Source: Rhizobium aethiopicum
GTDB lineage: Bacteria; Pseudomonadota; Alphaproteobacteria; Rhizobiales; Rhizobiaceae
Reading direction: 5' to 3'
Assembly (NCBI RefSeq): GCF_900094625.1
Contig: NZ_FMAJ01000006.1
Coordinates: forward strand, 327,166-391,165
DNA length: 64,000 nt
Shown here: piece by piece, positions 37,721 to 46,155 of the stretch
Layout of the letters: each line of letters begins with the position of its first letter
Numbering within the stretch: position 1 is the stretch's first letter
Translations under genes and position numbers: made by a program
The notes under the pieces: model-generated
Databases searched by the model: none
What the model was told of the DNA's origin: nothing
The model's input: the letters and a program-made list of their open reading frames with translations, nothing else

Positions 37721-37734
37721 TGAAATTCTTTTCA
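37721..37734. promoter_or_regulatory. TGAAA-N4-TTTCA dyad in the divergent promoter
   Basis: TGAAATTCTTTTCA lies 14 bp upstream of the SnoaL-like gene and 84 bp before the RidA gene. TGAAA/TTTCA dyads are used by RpiR-family regulators, and an RpiR gene is encoded in this cluster, so it is a candidate operator for both arms. Confidence 0.4.
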
Positions 37735-37817
37735 TAAAATGCGTTTTTCACTGGTCAAATTCCGCTTTCTATGGTCATTTGTCAACTTATCAAGAAAATA
37801 ATTTGCAAGGACTTTGA

Positions 37818-38204
37818 ATGCCCATCAAGCGCTATGGCACTGTTCAAACCGGCGCCGGCGGCAAGGCGCTGCCTTTCGCGCGCGCCGTCGAAGCTGACGG
37901 ATGGCTCTATGTTTCCGGACAGGTTGCGATGGAGGATGGCGAGATCATCGACGGCAACATCATCGCCCAGACCCACAAGACGATCGCCAATGTTCTGGCG
38001 ATCCTGGAGGAAGCAGGTTACGGGGTCGAGGACGTCGTGCGCGTCGGCGTCTGGCTCGACGATCCGCGTGACTTTTGGACCTTCAACAAGATCTATCAGG
38101 AGTATTTCGGCGAGCATCCGCCGGCGCGCGCCTGTGTGCAATCGTCGATGATGGTCGATTGCAAGGTTGAGATCGACTGCGTGGCCTATAAGAAGAAGGA
38201 TTGA
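37818..38204 (+). CDS. RidA/YjgF-family protein
   Basis: This 128-residue protein has the RidA trimer features, including SGQVAMEDGEI and the ligand-binding arginine in PPARACVQ near residue 106. RidA hydrolyses reactive enamines/imines released by PLP-dependent dehydratases. Its presence opposite a DSD1-type PLP enzyme fits this role: it would remove 2-aminoacrylate or a similar intermediate. First gene of the plus-strand arm, 22 bp before the RpiR gene. Confidence 0.88.
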   Translation: MPIKRYGTVQTGAGGKALPFARAVEADGWLYVSGQVAMEDGEIIDGNIIAQTHKTIANVLAILEEAGYGVEDVVRVGVWLDDPRDFWTFNKIYQEYFGEHPPARACVQSSMMVDCKVEIDCVAYKKKD

Positions 38205-38226
38205 CGGAGCGATCGGGGGTACGGGT

Positions 38227-39090
38227 TTGGATATTTTTTCGACATTGCAGGAAGACAAAGGCCGGCTCTCCCCCTCCGAAAGCCGCATCGCGGAGATCAT
38301 CGTCAACGACTTCGAGTTTGCCGTGAACGCCTCGATCATCGAACTCGCGGAACGGGCCGAGGTATCGCCGCCGACCGTCACGCGCTTTTGCCGGCGGCTC
38401 GGCTGCGAAAGCTTTTCCGATTTCAAGGTCCAGCTTGCCCGGACGGCCCATATCGGCGTGCGCTATCTGAAGCCGGAATCGAAAAGCACCGATCCGGCCG
38501 ATGTCGCCCAGGACATCATCACCAAGGCACAGAACGCACTCTTCCTGCTGCACCGCTCACTCGACCTTGCCGCGATTGAAGCCGCCGTCTCGCATATCGC
38601 CAAGGCCGATATGATCTATGCCTTCGGTTCCGGCGGCAATTCGTCGATGATCGCCGATGAGCTGCAGAACCGCCTCTTCCGTCTCGGGCTACGCATCACC
38701 GCAAGTTCCGACCACAGCATGCAGCTGATGATGGCGGCGGCCGCCAAACCGGGCGACGTGCTGATCGGCTCGTCCTTCTCCGGGCGCAATATGGAGCTGG
38801 TGCGGGCCTTCGACCTTGCCCGCGACACCAAGGTGAAGACGATCGCCTTGACCCAGGCGGAGAGCCCGGTCGCCAAGGCGGCCGAGATCGTCGTGCCGAT
38901 CGATCTTCCCGAGGGCAACAATATCTATCGTCCGACCTCGACGCGCATCGCCTACATCGCCATGGTCGACATCCTGGCGAGCCTGGTGGCCTACGCCGTT
39001 CAGCCGAAGGCGACGGTGACGCTGCGGCGCATCAAGCAGCAGCTTGTCCTTCACCGCGACGGCGATGACCGGCAATTGCTTGGAGACTGA
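38227..39090 (+). CDS. RpiR-family transcriptional regulator
   Basis: The protein has 287 residues from TTG 38227 after GGGGG. The N-terminal HTH_6 domain reads IIELAERAEVSPPTVTRFCRRLGCESFSDFK, and a SIS sugar-phosphate-binding domain (about residues 120-250) has FGSGGNSSMIADEL and GDVLIGSSFSGRN. It probably senses a phosphosugar or related metabolite and controls the divergent cluster. It is followed by the SDR gene at 25 bp. Confidence 0.9.
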   Translation: MDIFSTLQEDKGRLSPSESRIAEIIVNDFEFAVNASIIELAERAEVSPPTVTRFCRRLGCESFSDFKVQLARTAHIGVRYLKPESKSTDPADVAQDIITKAQNALFLLHRSLDLAAIEAAVSHIAKADMIYAFGSGGNSSMIADELQNRLFRLGLRITASSDHSMQLMMAAAAKPGDVLIGSSFSGRNMELVRAFDLARDTKVKTIALTQAESPVAKAAEIVVPIDLPEGNNIYRPTSTRIAYIAMVDILASLVAYAVQPKATVTLRRIKQQLVLHRDGDDRQLLGD

Positions 39091-39115
39091 AGCATATGAA
39101 CGGGAGCGACAACAA

Positions 39116-39892
39116 ATGAGCCAATCGATCGCCGTCGTGACGGGCGCTGCAGGCGACATCGGCGCGGCGATTGCCGCGCGGCTCGCCGAGGACCATGATG
39201 TCGTCCTGCTTGCTGATATCGATGCGGCTGCCGCCACCGCGGTGGCTTCGAAGCTCGGCGCGGCGGAGCGTTTCGTTGCCGTCGGCTGCGATGTGACCAG
39301 CGAGGCGAGCATTGCCGAACTGGCAGAACGCGCTGCCGGCATCGGCGTTGTTCGAACCCTCGTCAACAATGCCGGCGCCGCCCGCGCCACCAGCCTGCAC
39401 GATACGACGCCCGAAATCTGGCGGGCCGATAATGCGCTCAATCTCGAGGCGGCGTTCTTATGTTTCCGCGCCTTCGAACCGATGCTGAAGGCCTCGAAGG
39501 GTTCGGTCGTCAACATCGCCTCGGTCAACGGCATGCATGTCTTCGGCCATCCCGCCTACAGCGCCGCCAAGGCCGGCCTGCTGCATCTCACCCGATTGGT
39601 CGCCGTGGAATACGGCAAGTTCGGCATCCGCTCCAACGCCGTCGCCCCCGGCACCGTGAAGACACAGGCCTGGGAGGCGCGCGCGAGCGCCAATCCCAAC
39701 GTGTTCGAAGAAGCGCGCCGCTGGTATCCGCTACAGCGCGTCGTCGATCCAAAGGACGTCGCCAATGCCGTGGCCTTCCTTGCCGGCCCGCTGGCCGCGG
39801 CCATCACAGGCGTCTGCCTGCCGGTCGACTGCGGCCTCACGGCCGGCCAGGCCGAGCTTGCGCGGACCTTCTCGCAATCGGAACATTACTGA
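39116..39892 (+). CDS. Short-chain dehydrogenase/reductase
   Basis: This 258-residue classical SDR has the cofactor motif VTGAAGDIGAAIA (TGxxxGxG), LVNNAGAA, catalytic Ser in NIASVNG, and YSAAK with the Tyr/Lys pair. An acidic residue after strand 2 (LLADID) favours NAD(H). GGGAG precedes the ATG. It is in the plus-strand arm after RidA and RpiR and before an MFS transporter, likely oxidising a hydroxy intermediate of the unknown pathway. Confidence 0.9.
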   Translation: MSQSIAVVTGAAGDIGAAIAARLAEDHDVVLLADIDAAAATAVASKLGAAERFVAVGCDVTSEASIAELAERAAGIGVVRTLVNNAGAARATSLHDTTPEIWRADNALNLEAAFLCFRAFEPMLKASKGSVVNIASVNGMHVFGHPAYSAAKAGLLHLTRLVAVEYGKFGIRSNAVAPGTVKTQAWEARASANPNVFEEARRWYPLQRVVDPKDVANAVAFLAGPLAAAITGVCLPVDCGLTAGQAELARTFSQSEHY

Positions 39893-39955
39893 AAACCTCC
39901 GCAGGATTTGCCCGCCGGCCGCTCTTGCCTCTTTCCCTTACGATTGATCGACCGC

Positions 39956-41179
39956 ATGAGCCGCCTCTTTCCCGACGTCTTCCGTCACCCGGCGATCCGC
40001 GCCAGCATGATCGCCATTTTCACTTTCGGAATGGCTGGAGCGATGACGGCGCCCTATCGTTCGGTCGTCGGCATTCGCGAACTGGGGCTGAGCGACGGTC
40101 TCTATTCCGTCCTCACTTTTGCATCGGCGGCGGTGAATGTCGTCGTCAGTGTCCTGCTCGGCAATCTCGCCGATCGGCTCGGCGAATACCGTTCGGCGAT
40201 GATCGGCGCCTGCATCTTCGGCATCGTCGGTTACGGCATTGTCTACGCCTTTCCCACAGCGGCAATCTTCATCATCAGCGGATTGCTGCCGCTGCCGATC
40301 TACGGGGCGCTGAATTCGCTGCTGTTCGCCAATGCGCGTGCGGCGATGCAGGGCATGAACCGAAGCGACATGGTGACGGCCAATTCAGGCGTGCGCGCCA
40401 TGATCTCGCTCTCCTGGGTGCTGATCCCCGGTATAACAGGCCTTGTGCTCTCGGGTGCATCGAGCATGCTGCCGGCCTATCTCTTCGCCGCCATCTCGTG
40501 CCTGATATGCCAGGGCATCATCGTCTTCGCTCTTCCGAAACGGGCGGGAACGGAGATGGCAGCGACCCATCATCTCACCTACCTCGGCGCGCTTCGCCAG
40601 GTGGTTTCGCCGCGGATTTCGGCGCATGTCCTCGGGGTGGCGCTCATCACCAGCACCTTGCATCTCAACGACGCCCTTCTGCCGCTGATCGCCACCGGCG
40701 CGGCGCATGGCGCGCTCAGCGATGTCGGCATTCTCGTCGGGATCGTCGCATTGCTGGAGGTCGTCTTCATCATCGTCTGGTCGCGGATTGCCCGCAAGAC
40801 CGGCCAGATGCCGGCGCTTGCCGCCGGCACCATCGTCTATGCCGTGTTCCTCGGCCTTCTCGGCCTTGCCTCCGAGCCCTGGCACCTCTATGCGCTGACC
40901 TTGCTCGCCGGCATCGGCGCGGCGGCGATCATCAGCATTCCGATCACCTATCTGCAGGATCTGATCGCCGATCGACCGGGGCTCGGCAGCGCGCTGATCT
41001 CCGTCAACATCTTTGCCAGCGCCGGGATCGGCGCATTGGTCTTTGCCGCCGGCACGGCAATGGCCGGCTATTCCGGCACTGCCGTCCTCAGCGCCTTCAC
41101 CGGCCTATCGGGGATTACGATCCTCGGCCTGCTACAGCGACGAAATGCCGTTGCGCCTGTCGACGCCGAGGTTCGATAA
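39956..41179 (+). CDS. MFS transporter
   Basis: This 407-residue, 12-helix major facilitator protein has the loop 2-3 motif GNLADRLGEYRS. The overall pattern (IFTFGMAGAMTAPYRS, then SGLLPLPIYGALNSLLFAN) resembles the SetA/sugar-efflux branch. It is in line with RidA, RpiR and SDR genes and followed by a ROK regulator. It could import the cluster's substrate or export an excess product. No clear ribosome site before ATG 39956. Confidence 0.82.
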   Translation: MSRLFPDVFRHPAIRASMIAIFTFGMAGAMTAPYRSVVGIRELGLSDGLYSVLTFASAAVNVVVSVLLGNLADRLGEYRSAMIGACIFGIVGYGIVYAFPTAAIFIISGLLPLPIYGALNSLLFANARAAMQGMNRSDMVTANSGVRAMISLSWVLIPGITGLVLSGASSMLPAYLFAAISCLICQGIIVFALPKRAGTEMAATHHLTYLGALRQVVSPRISAHVLGVALITSTLHLNDALLPLIATGAAHGALSDVGILVGIVALLEVVFIIVWSRIARKTGQMPALAAGTIVYAVFLGLLGLASEPWHLYALTLLAGIGAAAIISIPITYLQDLIADRPGLGSALISVNIFASAGIGALVFAAGTAMAGYSGTAVLSAFTGLSGITILGLLQRRNAVAPVDAEVR

Positions 41180-41252
41180 AGGCCAAAGAATCTGGCTTTC
41201 ATCGGCGTCCGTCTTGTGACAAGGGTGATGCTTCACTTCCCTTGAAGGCGAC

Positions 41253-42455
41253 ATGAAGGCGATCTCCGGCACGAATCTCGAGCAGGCCAAGTCTCACAAC
41301 CGGCGCGTGGTGATCGAGGCTATCCGCACCCACGGTTCGCTGTCGCGGGCTGCGATCGCCCGGATGACGGCGCTGACGCCGCAGACCGTCTCGAATATCG
41401 TCGAGGAGCTGGAGCGGTCGCACCTTCTCGTTGCGGCCGAGGCGCAGAAGCTGGCGCGAGGCCAGCCGATCATTCCCTACAGCATAAATCCGCACGGCGC
41501 CTATTCGATCGGCCTGGAGCTTGGCCGCCGGCGCGCCAGCGGTGTGCTGACGGATCTCGCAGGCGCCGTCTGCGCTCGCGTCGAGCACCAGGTCGAACAC
41601 GCGGATCCGCAAAGGGCGATGCCGGCTCTCCAAGCCATCGTCGAGGAACTCCAGCGGGCCTTCGCATTCGATCGAAACAGGCTGCTCGGCGTCGGCATCG
41701 CCCTGCCCGGCCGCTACGCCGATGGTGGCACCACGTCCCTTAGCCCGCACAGCCTGCCGGGCTGGCAGGATTTCCCGGTCGGGCATGCACTGGAACAACG
41801 GGTCGGAGTGCCGGTCCTGGTCGAGAACGACGCGACGGCGGCCGCGATCGGCGAGCGGCTTCACGGTGTCGCCCGCGGTCTGGCCAGCTTCGTCTATCTG
41901 TTTCTGGCCGGCGGCGGCGGCATCGGCGCCGGGATGTTTCTCGACGGCCACCTCTACAAGGGCAGCCGCAACAATGCCGGCGAGATCGGCCATATCATCG
42001 TCGAGCCGCATGGCAGGCTCTGCAGCTGCGGCAAGCGCGGCTGCCTGGATCGCTACATCTCGCCCTCGGTCGCTTACCAATTCATGGGTATCGTCAAGCC
42101 GGAGGAGCTTTCGCCCGACGATCTCGACGCCTTGATCGCCAGGGGCGGCGACGGTCTGGATGCCTGGCTCGATCAGGCCGTCCAGCCGCTGCGGCAGACA
42201 GTCGACTTTCTCGAGCTCGCCTTCGATCCGCAGACCATCGTGCTCGGCGGCAGCATCCCGACGTCACTGATGCGCCGGGTGGCCGAACGGCTGGAACCGC
42301 TGCACGATCCGCTCGATCCCGGCCGGAAGCGGACGCTGCCCCGGATCATGATCGGCATGACCGGAAAGGATACGGCGATCCTCGGCGCAGCCGCCCTGCC
42401 GATCTTTTCGGAAACCAATCCGCGCTTCGATGTCCTGCAAAAGCCGGTCGGCTGA
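41253..42455 (+). CDS. ROK-family transcriptional regulator (NagC/XylR type)
   Basis: The 400-residue protein has an N-terminal winged HTH (LSRAAIARMTALTPQTVSNIVEEL) and a ROK domain with VENDATAAAIGE and the zinc motif CSCGKRGCLD, where the usual final glutamate is aspartate. ROK regulators bind sugars or amino sugars. It follows the MFS gene by 73 bp and probably belongs to the same region, although it might control the transporter alone. Convergent with the EamA gene. Confidence 0.9.
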   Translation: MKAISGTNLEQAKSHNRRVVIEAIRTHGSLSRAAIARMTALTPQTVSNIVEELERSHLLVAAEAQKLARGQPIIPYSINPHGAYSIGLELGRRRASGVLTDLAGAVCARVEHQVEHADPQRAMPALQAIVEELQRAFAFDRNRLLGVGIALPGRYADGGTTSLSPHSLPGWQDFPVGHALEQRVGVPVLVENDATAAAIGERLHGVARGLASFVYLFLAGGGGIGAGMFLDGHLYKGSRNNAGEIGHIIVEPHGRLCSCGKRGCLDRYISPSVAYQFMGIVKPEELSPDDLDALIARGGDGLDAWLDQAVQPLRQTVDFLELAFDPQTIVLGGSIPTSLMRRVAERLEPLHDPLDPGRKRTLPRIMIGMTGKDTAILGAAALPIFSETNPRFDVLQKPVG

Positions 42456-42459
42456 CACC

Positions 42460-43374
42460 TCACCCGCCTGCCGGCAGCCGCGCATCTGCTTGAATTGGGC
42501 GCCGGGCTGGAGGTCGCGCAAAGATGACGACGTTGCCAAGTAGCGTCAGCCCTAGGCCGATCAGGCCGAGACCGCTCCAGTGGTAGCCCTCGAAGACTGT
42601 CGACAATGACAGGGCGACGATCGGGAAGAGGACGGTGGCATAGGCAGCGCGCGAGGAGCCGATACGGGAGACCAGCATGAGATAGGTGGTGAAGCCGATC
42701 ACCGATCCGATTGCCGCGAGATAAAGCAGGGCGGTGAGATAGGTGATGTCAGGTGGCGCCACGATCGGCGTTTGCGTCACGGCTATCAGCAAGAGGAGGA
42801 CGATCGCGCCATAGGTCATGCCCCATGCATTGGCGGTGAGCGGCGAGATTCCGGCCGCGCTGTTTCGACGCGACGCCATATTGCCGAGCGAGAAAAACAG
42901 CGTGCCGAGCGCTGCGAGCCCGATCCCTTTCAACGTGCCCATATTGAAATCGACGACAACCTCCTCTCCGAAAAGCAGGAGAAGGCCGGTCGCTCCGAGT
43001 GCCGCGGCCAGGAGCGTTCGGCCTGTAATACGGTCGCCGAAGAACAGGCGCGCATTGACGGCATTGTAGATCGTCGCCAGCGAGAAGATGACCGAGATCA
43101 GCCCGGACGGGATGTAGCCGGCCGCAGTATAGAAACAGATGAAATTGAGGCTGAACAGGCAGAGCGCTTGCGCAAGGATGAAAGGTTGATCGCGCAAGGC
43201 AGGGAGCTTGAGCCGCCACATGACAGCGAGGACGGCGACGAAGATCATGGCGGCTAGCGCAAATCGGTAAAAGACCGAGACCAGGACCGGCACGGGACCG
43301 ACCTGCATCGCGATGGCGATCCAGGTCGTGCCCCATATGAGCACGGTCGAGATGAAGAGAGCGGCATTTGCCAT
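42460..43374 (-). CDS. EamA/DMT-family transporter
   Basis: The protein has 304 residues from ATG 43374 (GAGGA upstream), with ten membrane segments in two EamA repeats. The first opens LFISTVLIWGTTWIAIAMQ. These inner-membrane proteins export amino acids or other metabolites. It is divergent from an AraC regulator and convergent with the ROK gene (5 bp between stop codons). The AraC protein is its likely controller. Confidence 0.87.
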   Translation of the reverse strand: MANAALFISTVLIWGTTWIAIAMQVGPVPVLVSVFYRFALAAMIFVAVLAVMWRLKLPALRDQPFILAQALCLFSLNFICFYTAAGYIPSGLISVIFSLATIYNAVNARLFFGDRITGRTLLAAALGATGLLLLFGEEVVVDFNMGTLKGIGLAALGTLFFSLGNMASRRNSAAGISPLTANAWGMTYGAIVLLLLIAVTQTPIVAPPDITYLTALLYLAAIGSVIGFTTYLMLVSRIGSSRAAYATVLFPIVALSLSTVFEGYHWSGLGLIGLGLTLLGNVVIFARPPARRPIQADARLPAGG

Positions 43375-43527
43375 GGAGTGATCCTCGTTTTCTCCACGAA
43401 TATGCCAACCGTCAGCCGCTTTCTTGCAGATTCTTGCTACGAAATTTTTCGCCGCGGACTTCCCGCTCGCCACCTGGGCCGTCCACCGGTATTGTTCGCA
43501 GGAGATTGCACGTGTGGGGAAGAATTG

Positions 43528-44391
43528 GTGAAAGATAGCCGCCTCTCGGTTTTCAGGTTTTTGTCCGCATCTCCCTCTGCGCGCATGTCGCAGTCGATTG
43601 ACCTCGGGTTCGGGCGATCAGCGGCCCTCTGGAGCAATGGCAACGACAGGATGAGCTATGAGCGGCCGGACGGGCATACGTTCAGCCTTTATCTCAACGG
43701 CGGCGCCGGAACGCGCCGTCTGGATGGCAGCCCCGCCGCGAGAGGCCGGCCCGGCGCCCTGTGCGTCATGCCACAGGGGCACTCGTCCGAATGGGAAATC
43801 ACCGATCCCTTCGAATTCGTCCATCTCTATGTTCCGGACGATCAGATGCGCCGGATGTTCGCCGAGACGTTCGACCGCGATTCCAGGCTCATGGTTCTTT
43901 CCGAAGCGACCTTCGCCGATGCACCCGCCTTGGCGCGCATTCTTCGGCAGCTGACGGAAGCGATGTTGGCGGGTGATCATCTGCTGGCTGAAGAAGCGAT
44001 GACGCAGGCGATCAACGATTTCTTCGTTGATCCGCGTTACGGAGGCATGCGTCCCTGCCCGATCAGCGGCGGGCTCGCTCCCCATGTGCGGCGGCGGATC
44101 CTCGAGCATATCGAGGCCCATCTCGGCGAGGCAATCCGCTTGCAGGATCTGGCGGCGACCGGGCAGCTCAGCGCCTTTCACTTTCAGCGAATGTTCCGGG
44201 CAAGCTACGGTGTGTCCCCGCATGGCTGGGTAGCCCACCGGCGTGTCGAGCGCGCCAAATCGATGTTGCGCGGGCCGGACCCGATCGCGCAGATCGCTTC
44301 GGCCTGCGGCTTCAGCAGCCAGAGCCACATGACACGGGCGTTCAAGTCCGGCACAGGTGTCACACCCTCCGCCTACCGGCAGCGACGGTGA
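43528..44391 (+). CDS. AraC-family transcriptional regulator
   Basis: The protein has 287 residues if translation starts at GTG 43528 (GGGGA 7 bp upstream), a typical AraC length; a frame open to 43378 would overlap the divergent promoter. The C-terminal AraC domain (residues 185-285) reads IRLQDLAATGQLSAFHFQRMFRASYGVSPHGWV and IAQIASACGFSSQSHMTRAF. It is divergent from the EamA transporter and probably regulates it. Confidence 0.87.
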   Translation: MKDSRLSVFRFLSASPSARMSQSIDLGFGRSAALWSNGNDRMSYERPDGHTFSLYLNGGAGTRRLDGSPAARGRPGALCVMPQGHSSEWEITDPFEFVHLYVPDDQMRRMFAETFDRDSRLMVLSEATFADAPALARILRQLTEAMLAGDHLLAEEAMTQAINDFFVDPRYGGMRPCPISGGLAPHVRRRILEHIEAHLGEAIRLQDLAATGQLSAFHFQRMFRASYGVSPHGWVAHRRVERAKSMLRGPDPIAQIASACGFSSQSHMTRAFKSGTGVTPSAYRQRR

Positions 44392-44403
44392 CGCGCCTTC
44401 ACC

Positions 44404-45405
44404 TCACTTCACCGCGATGACGACCTTGCCTTTCGCGCGTCCTGTTTCCACATAGTCCAGCGCCTCGTTGGTCTTGTCGAATTGGAAGGTCCGGTCGATG
44501 ACGGGGCGGATGGCGCCCGCCTCGATCAGCGCGGTGATCTTGGCGAGCTGCGCGCCGTTCGCCTTCATGAAAAGGAAGGAGTAGCCGATCCCCCGGCGTT
44601 TCGATTTCCGCCGGATACCGAAGCTCAAGAAGCGCATCACCTGCTGCAGCAGCCAGCCGAAGCCATTTTCCCTAGCGAAATCGGGATCGGGCGGACCCGA
44701 TATCGAGATCAGCTTGCCGCCGGGCTTGAGGACGGCGAGCGATTTCTCCAGCGTCTCCTTGCCGAGGCTGTTCAGCACGACGTCATAGCCCTTCAGCAGC
44801 TTTTCGAAGTCGTCCTTCTTGTAATCGACCACCACGTCGGCGCCGAGGCTTTTCACCAGAGCGACGTTTGCCGTACTCGCCGTCGTCGCCACATGGGCGC
44901 CGAAATGTTTGGCAAGCTGGACCGCGATGGTGCCGACGCCGCCGGAGCCCGCATGGATCAGCACCCGCTGCCCCTTCTGCAGGTTGGCGCGCTCGACCAG
45001 CGCCTGCCATGCGGTCAGTGCCACAAGCGGAATGGATGCGGCCTCTTCCATGCTGAGATTGGCGGGCTTCAGCGCGATATCGGCCGAGTCAATGGCGATA
45101 TACTCGGCAAACGTGCCGATGCGATCCTTGCCGGGCCGTGCATAGATCTCATCGCCGGGTTTGAACTGCCGGACATTGGCGCCCACCCGCACCACGACGC
45201 CGGCGACATCATTGCCGAGCACCAACGGAAGCCGGTAAGGCAGGATCAGTTTGAACTCCCCGTCCCGAATCTTGGCATCCAGCGGGTTGACGCTGGCGGC
45301 ATGGATCTCGACCATGACGTCATTGTCACGCAGCTGCGGTTCAGGGCTCTGGCCGAGCCTGAGGGCACCGCCTTTCTTGTAGCGATCGGTCAGGAATGCC
45401 TTCAT
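44404..45405 (-). CDS. Zinc-independent NADPH:quinone oxidoreductase-like dehydrogenase
   Basis: This MDR-superfamily protein has 333 residues from ATG 45405. The GroES-like N-terminal domain has VNPLDAKIRDG and GNDVAGVV, and the Rossmann domain has HAGSGGVGTIAVQLAKHFGA (AGxGGVG). Catalytic-zinc cysteines are absent, so it is of the quinone-oxidoreductase/enone-reductase type. It is divergent from an HxlR regulator, a frequent pairing for electrophile- or quinone-responsive reductases. Confidence 0.88.
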   Translation of the reverse strand: MKAFLTDRYKKGGALRLGQSPEPQLRDNDVMVEIHAASVNPLDAKIRDGEFKLILPYRLPLVLGNDVAGVVVRVGANVRQFKPGDEIYARPGKDRIGTFAEYIAIDSADIALKPANLSMEEAASIPLVALTAWQALVERANLQKGQRVLIHAGSGGVGTIAVQLAKHFGAHVATTASTANVALVKSLGADVVVDYKKDDFEKLLKGYDVVLNSLGKETLEKSLAVLKPGGKLISISGPPDPDFARENGFGWLLQQVMRFLSFGIRRKSKRRGIGYSFLFMKANGAQLAKITALIEAGAIRPVIDRTFQFDKTNEALDYVETGRAKGKVVIAVK

Positions 45406-45552
45406 GGGACGAACTTTCGTTGCTGTGATGGAGCCGGCGGCGCGGCAATGTAGGTTCAACCGGAATGCCGATTGAAACCAGGCAATGCCGCGTCCTCTCC
45501 TGCTCATCGACGCGCCTTGTTTTGTCGTGGAACATCCATGCACGATCTGTTA

Positions 45553-45567
45553 CTATCAAATCGATAG
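45553..45567. promoter_or_regulatory. Inverted repeat before the HxlR gene
   Basis: CTATC and GATAG flank 5 bases (CTATCAAATCGATAG) 27 bp before the HxlR start, between the divergent oxidoreductase and regulator genes. HxlR proteins typically bind such short AT-rich dyads. Confidence 0.45.
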
Positions 45568-45593
45568 CAAGTCACTACTAAAAAGATATCGAC

Positions 45594-46070
45594 ATGAAGA
45601 ATCTTTCGGAGCAGCCATGCCTGATCGCCCGCAGCCTGGCGCTCGTCGGGGATGCGTGGAGCATGCTGATCATGCGCGACGCCCATGCGGGGCTAACCCG
45701 CTTCGATGATTTTCGAAAAAGCCTCGGCATCGCCCCGACCATGCTGACGGGGCGGCTGTCATCGTTGACCGAGGAAGGGCTGCTGCAAAAACGCCGCTAT
45801 TCCGAGCGTCCGCCGCGCGACGAATATGTGCTGACGGAAGCCGGTCGCGACTTTCTGCCGGTGCTGTTTGCGATCGGCGCCTGGGGCCGCAAGCACCGCG
45901 GCGGCGGCGCAGTCACCCGTTTCTTCGATGCCGAGACCGGAACCGAGATCGATCCAGTCACCATCGACCGCGCGACTGGCGCTCCTGTTGGAACCCGTCC
46001 TATCCGTATTGCGGCGCCTGACTGTGAGCCGACCGGGGCGGATGACGCTGGTTCTGACAACTCCCCTTGA
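45594..46070 (+). CDS. HxlR-family transcriptional regulator
   Basis: The 158-residue protein has the HxlR winged helix: ARSLALVGDAWSMLIMRDAHAGLTRFDDFRKSLGIAPTMLTGRLSSLTEEGLL. Cys9 (EQPC) occupies the place of the redox- or electrophile-sensing cysteine in this family. It is divergent from the quinone-oxidoreductase-like gene and likely represses it until an electrophile is sensed. Convergent with GH20. Confidence 0.88.
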   Translation: MKNLSEQPCLIARSLALVGDAWSMLIMRDAHAGLTRFDDFRKSLGIAPTMLTGRLSSLTEEGLLQKRRYSERPPRDEYVLTEAGRDFLPVLFAIGAWGRKHRGGGAVTRFFDAETGTEIDPVTIDRATGAPVGTRPIRIAAPDCEPTGADDAGSDNSP

Positions 46071-46155
46071 AACGATGCCGGTATCCTTACCACCACCGCG
46101 TCCAGTGATAGAAAGTATGATCCCCGATCCATAGCCGCGTCGCCCAACCCGAGCG

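Noticed and set aside
39460..41256. 598-codon open frame on the plus strand
   Set aside because: It overlaps the SDR and MFS genes in another frame. The product is arginine-rich low-complexity sequence with no family pattern.
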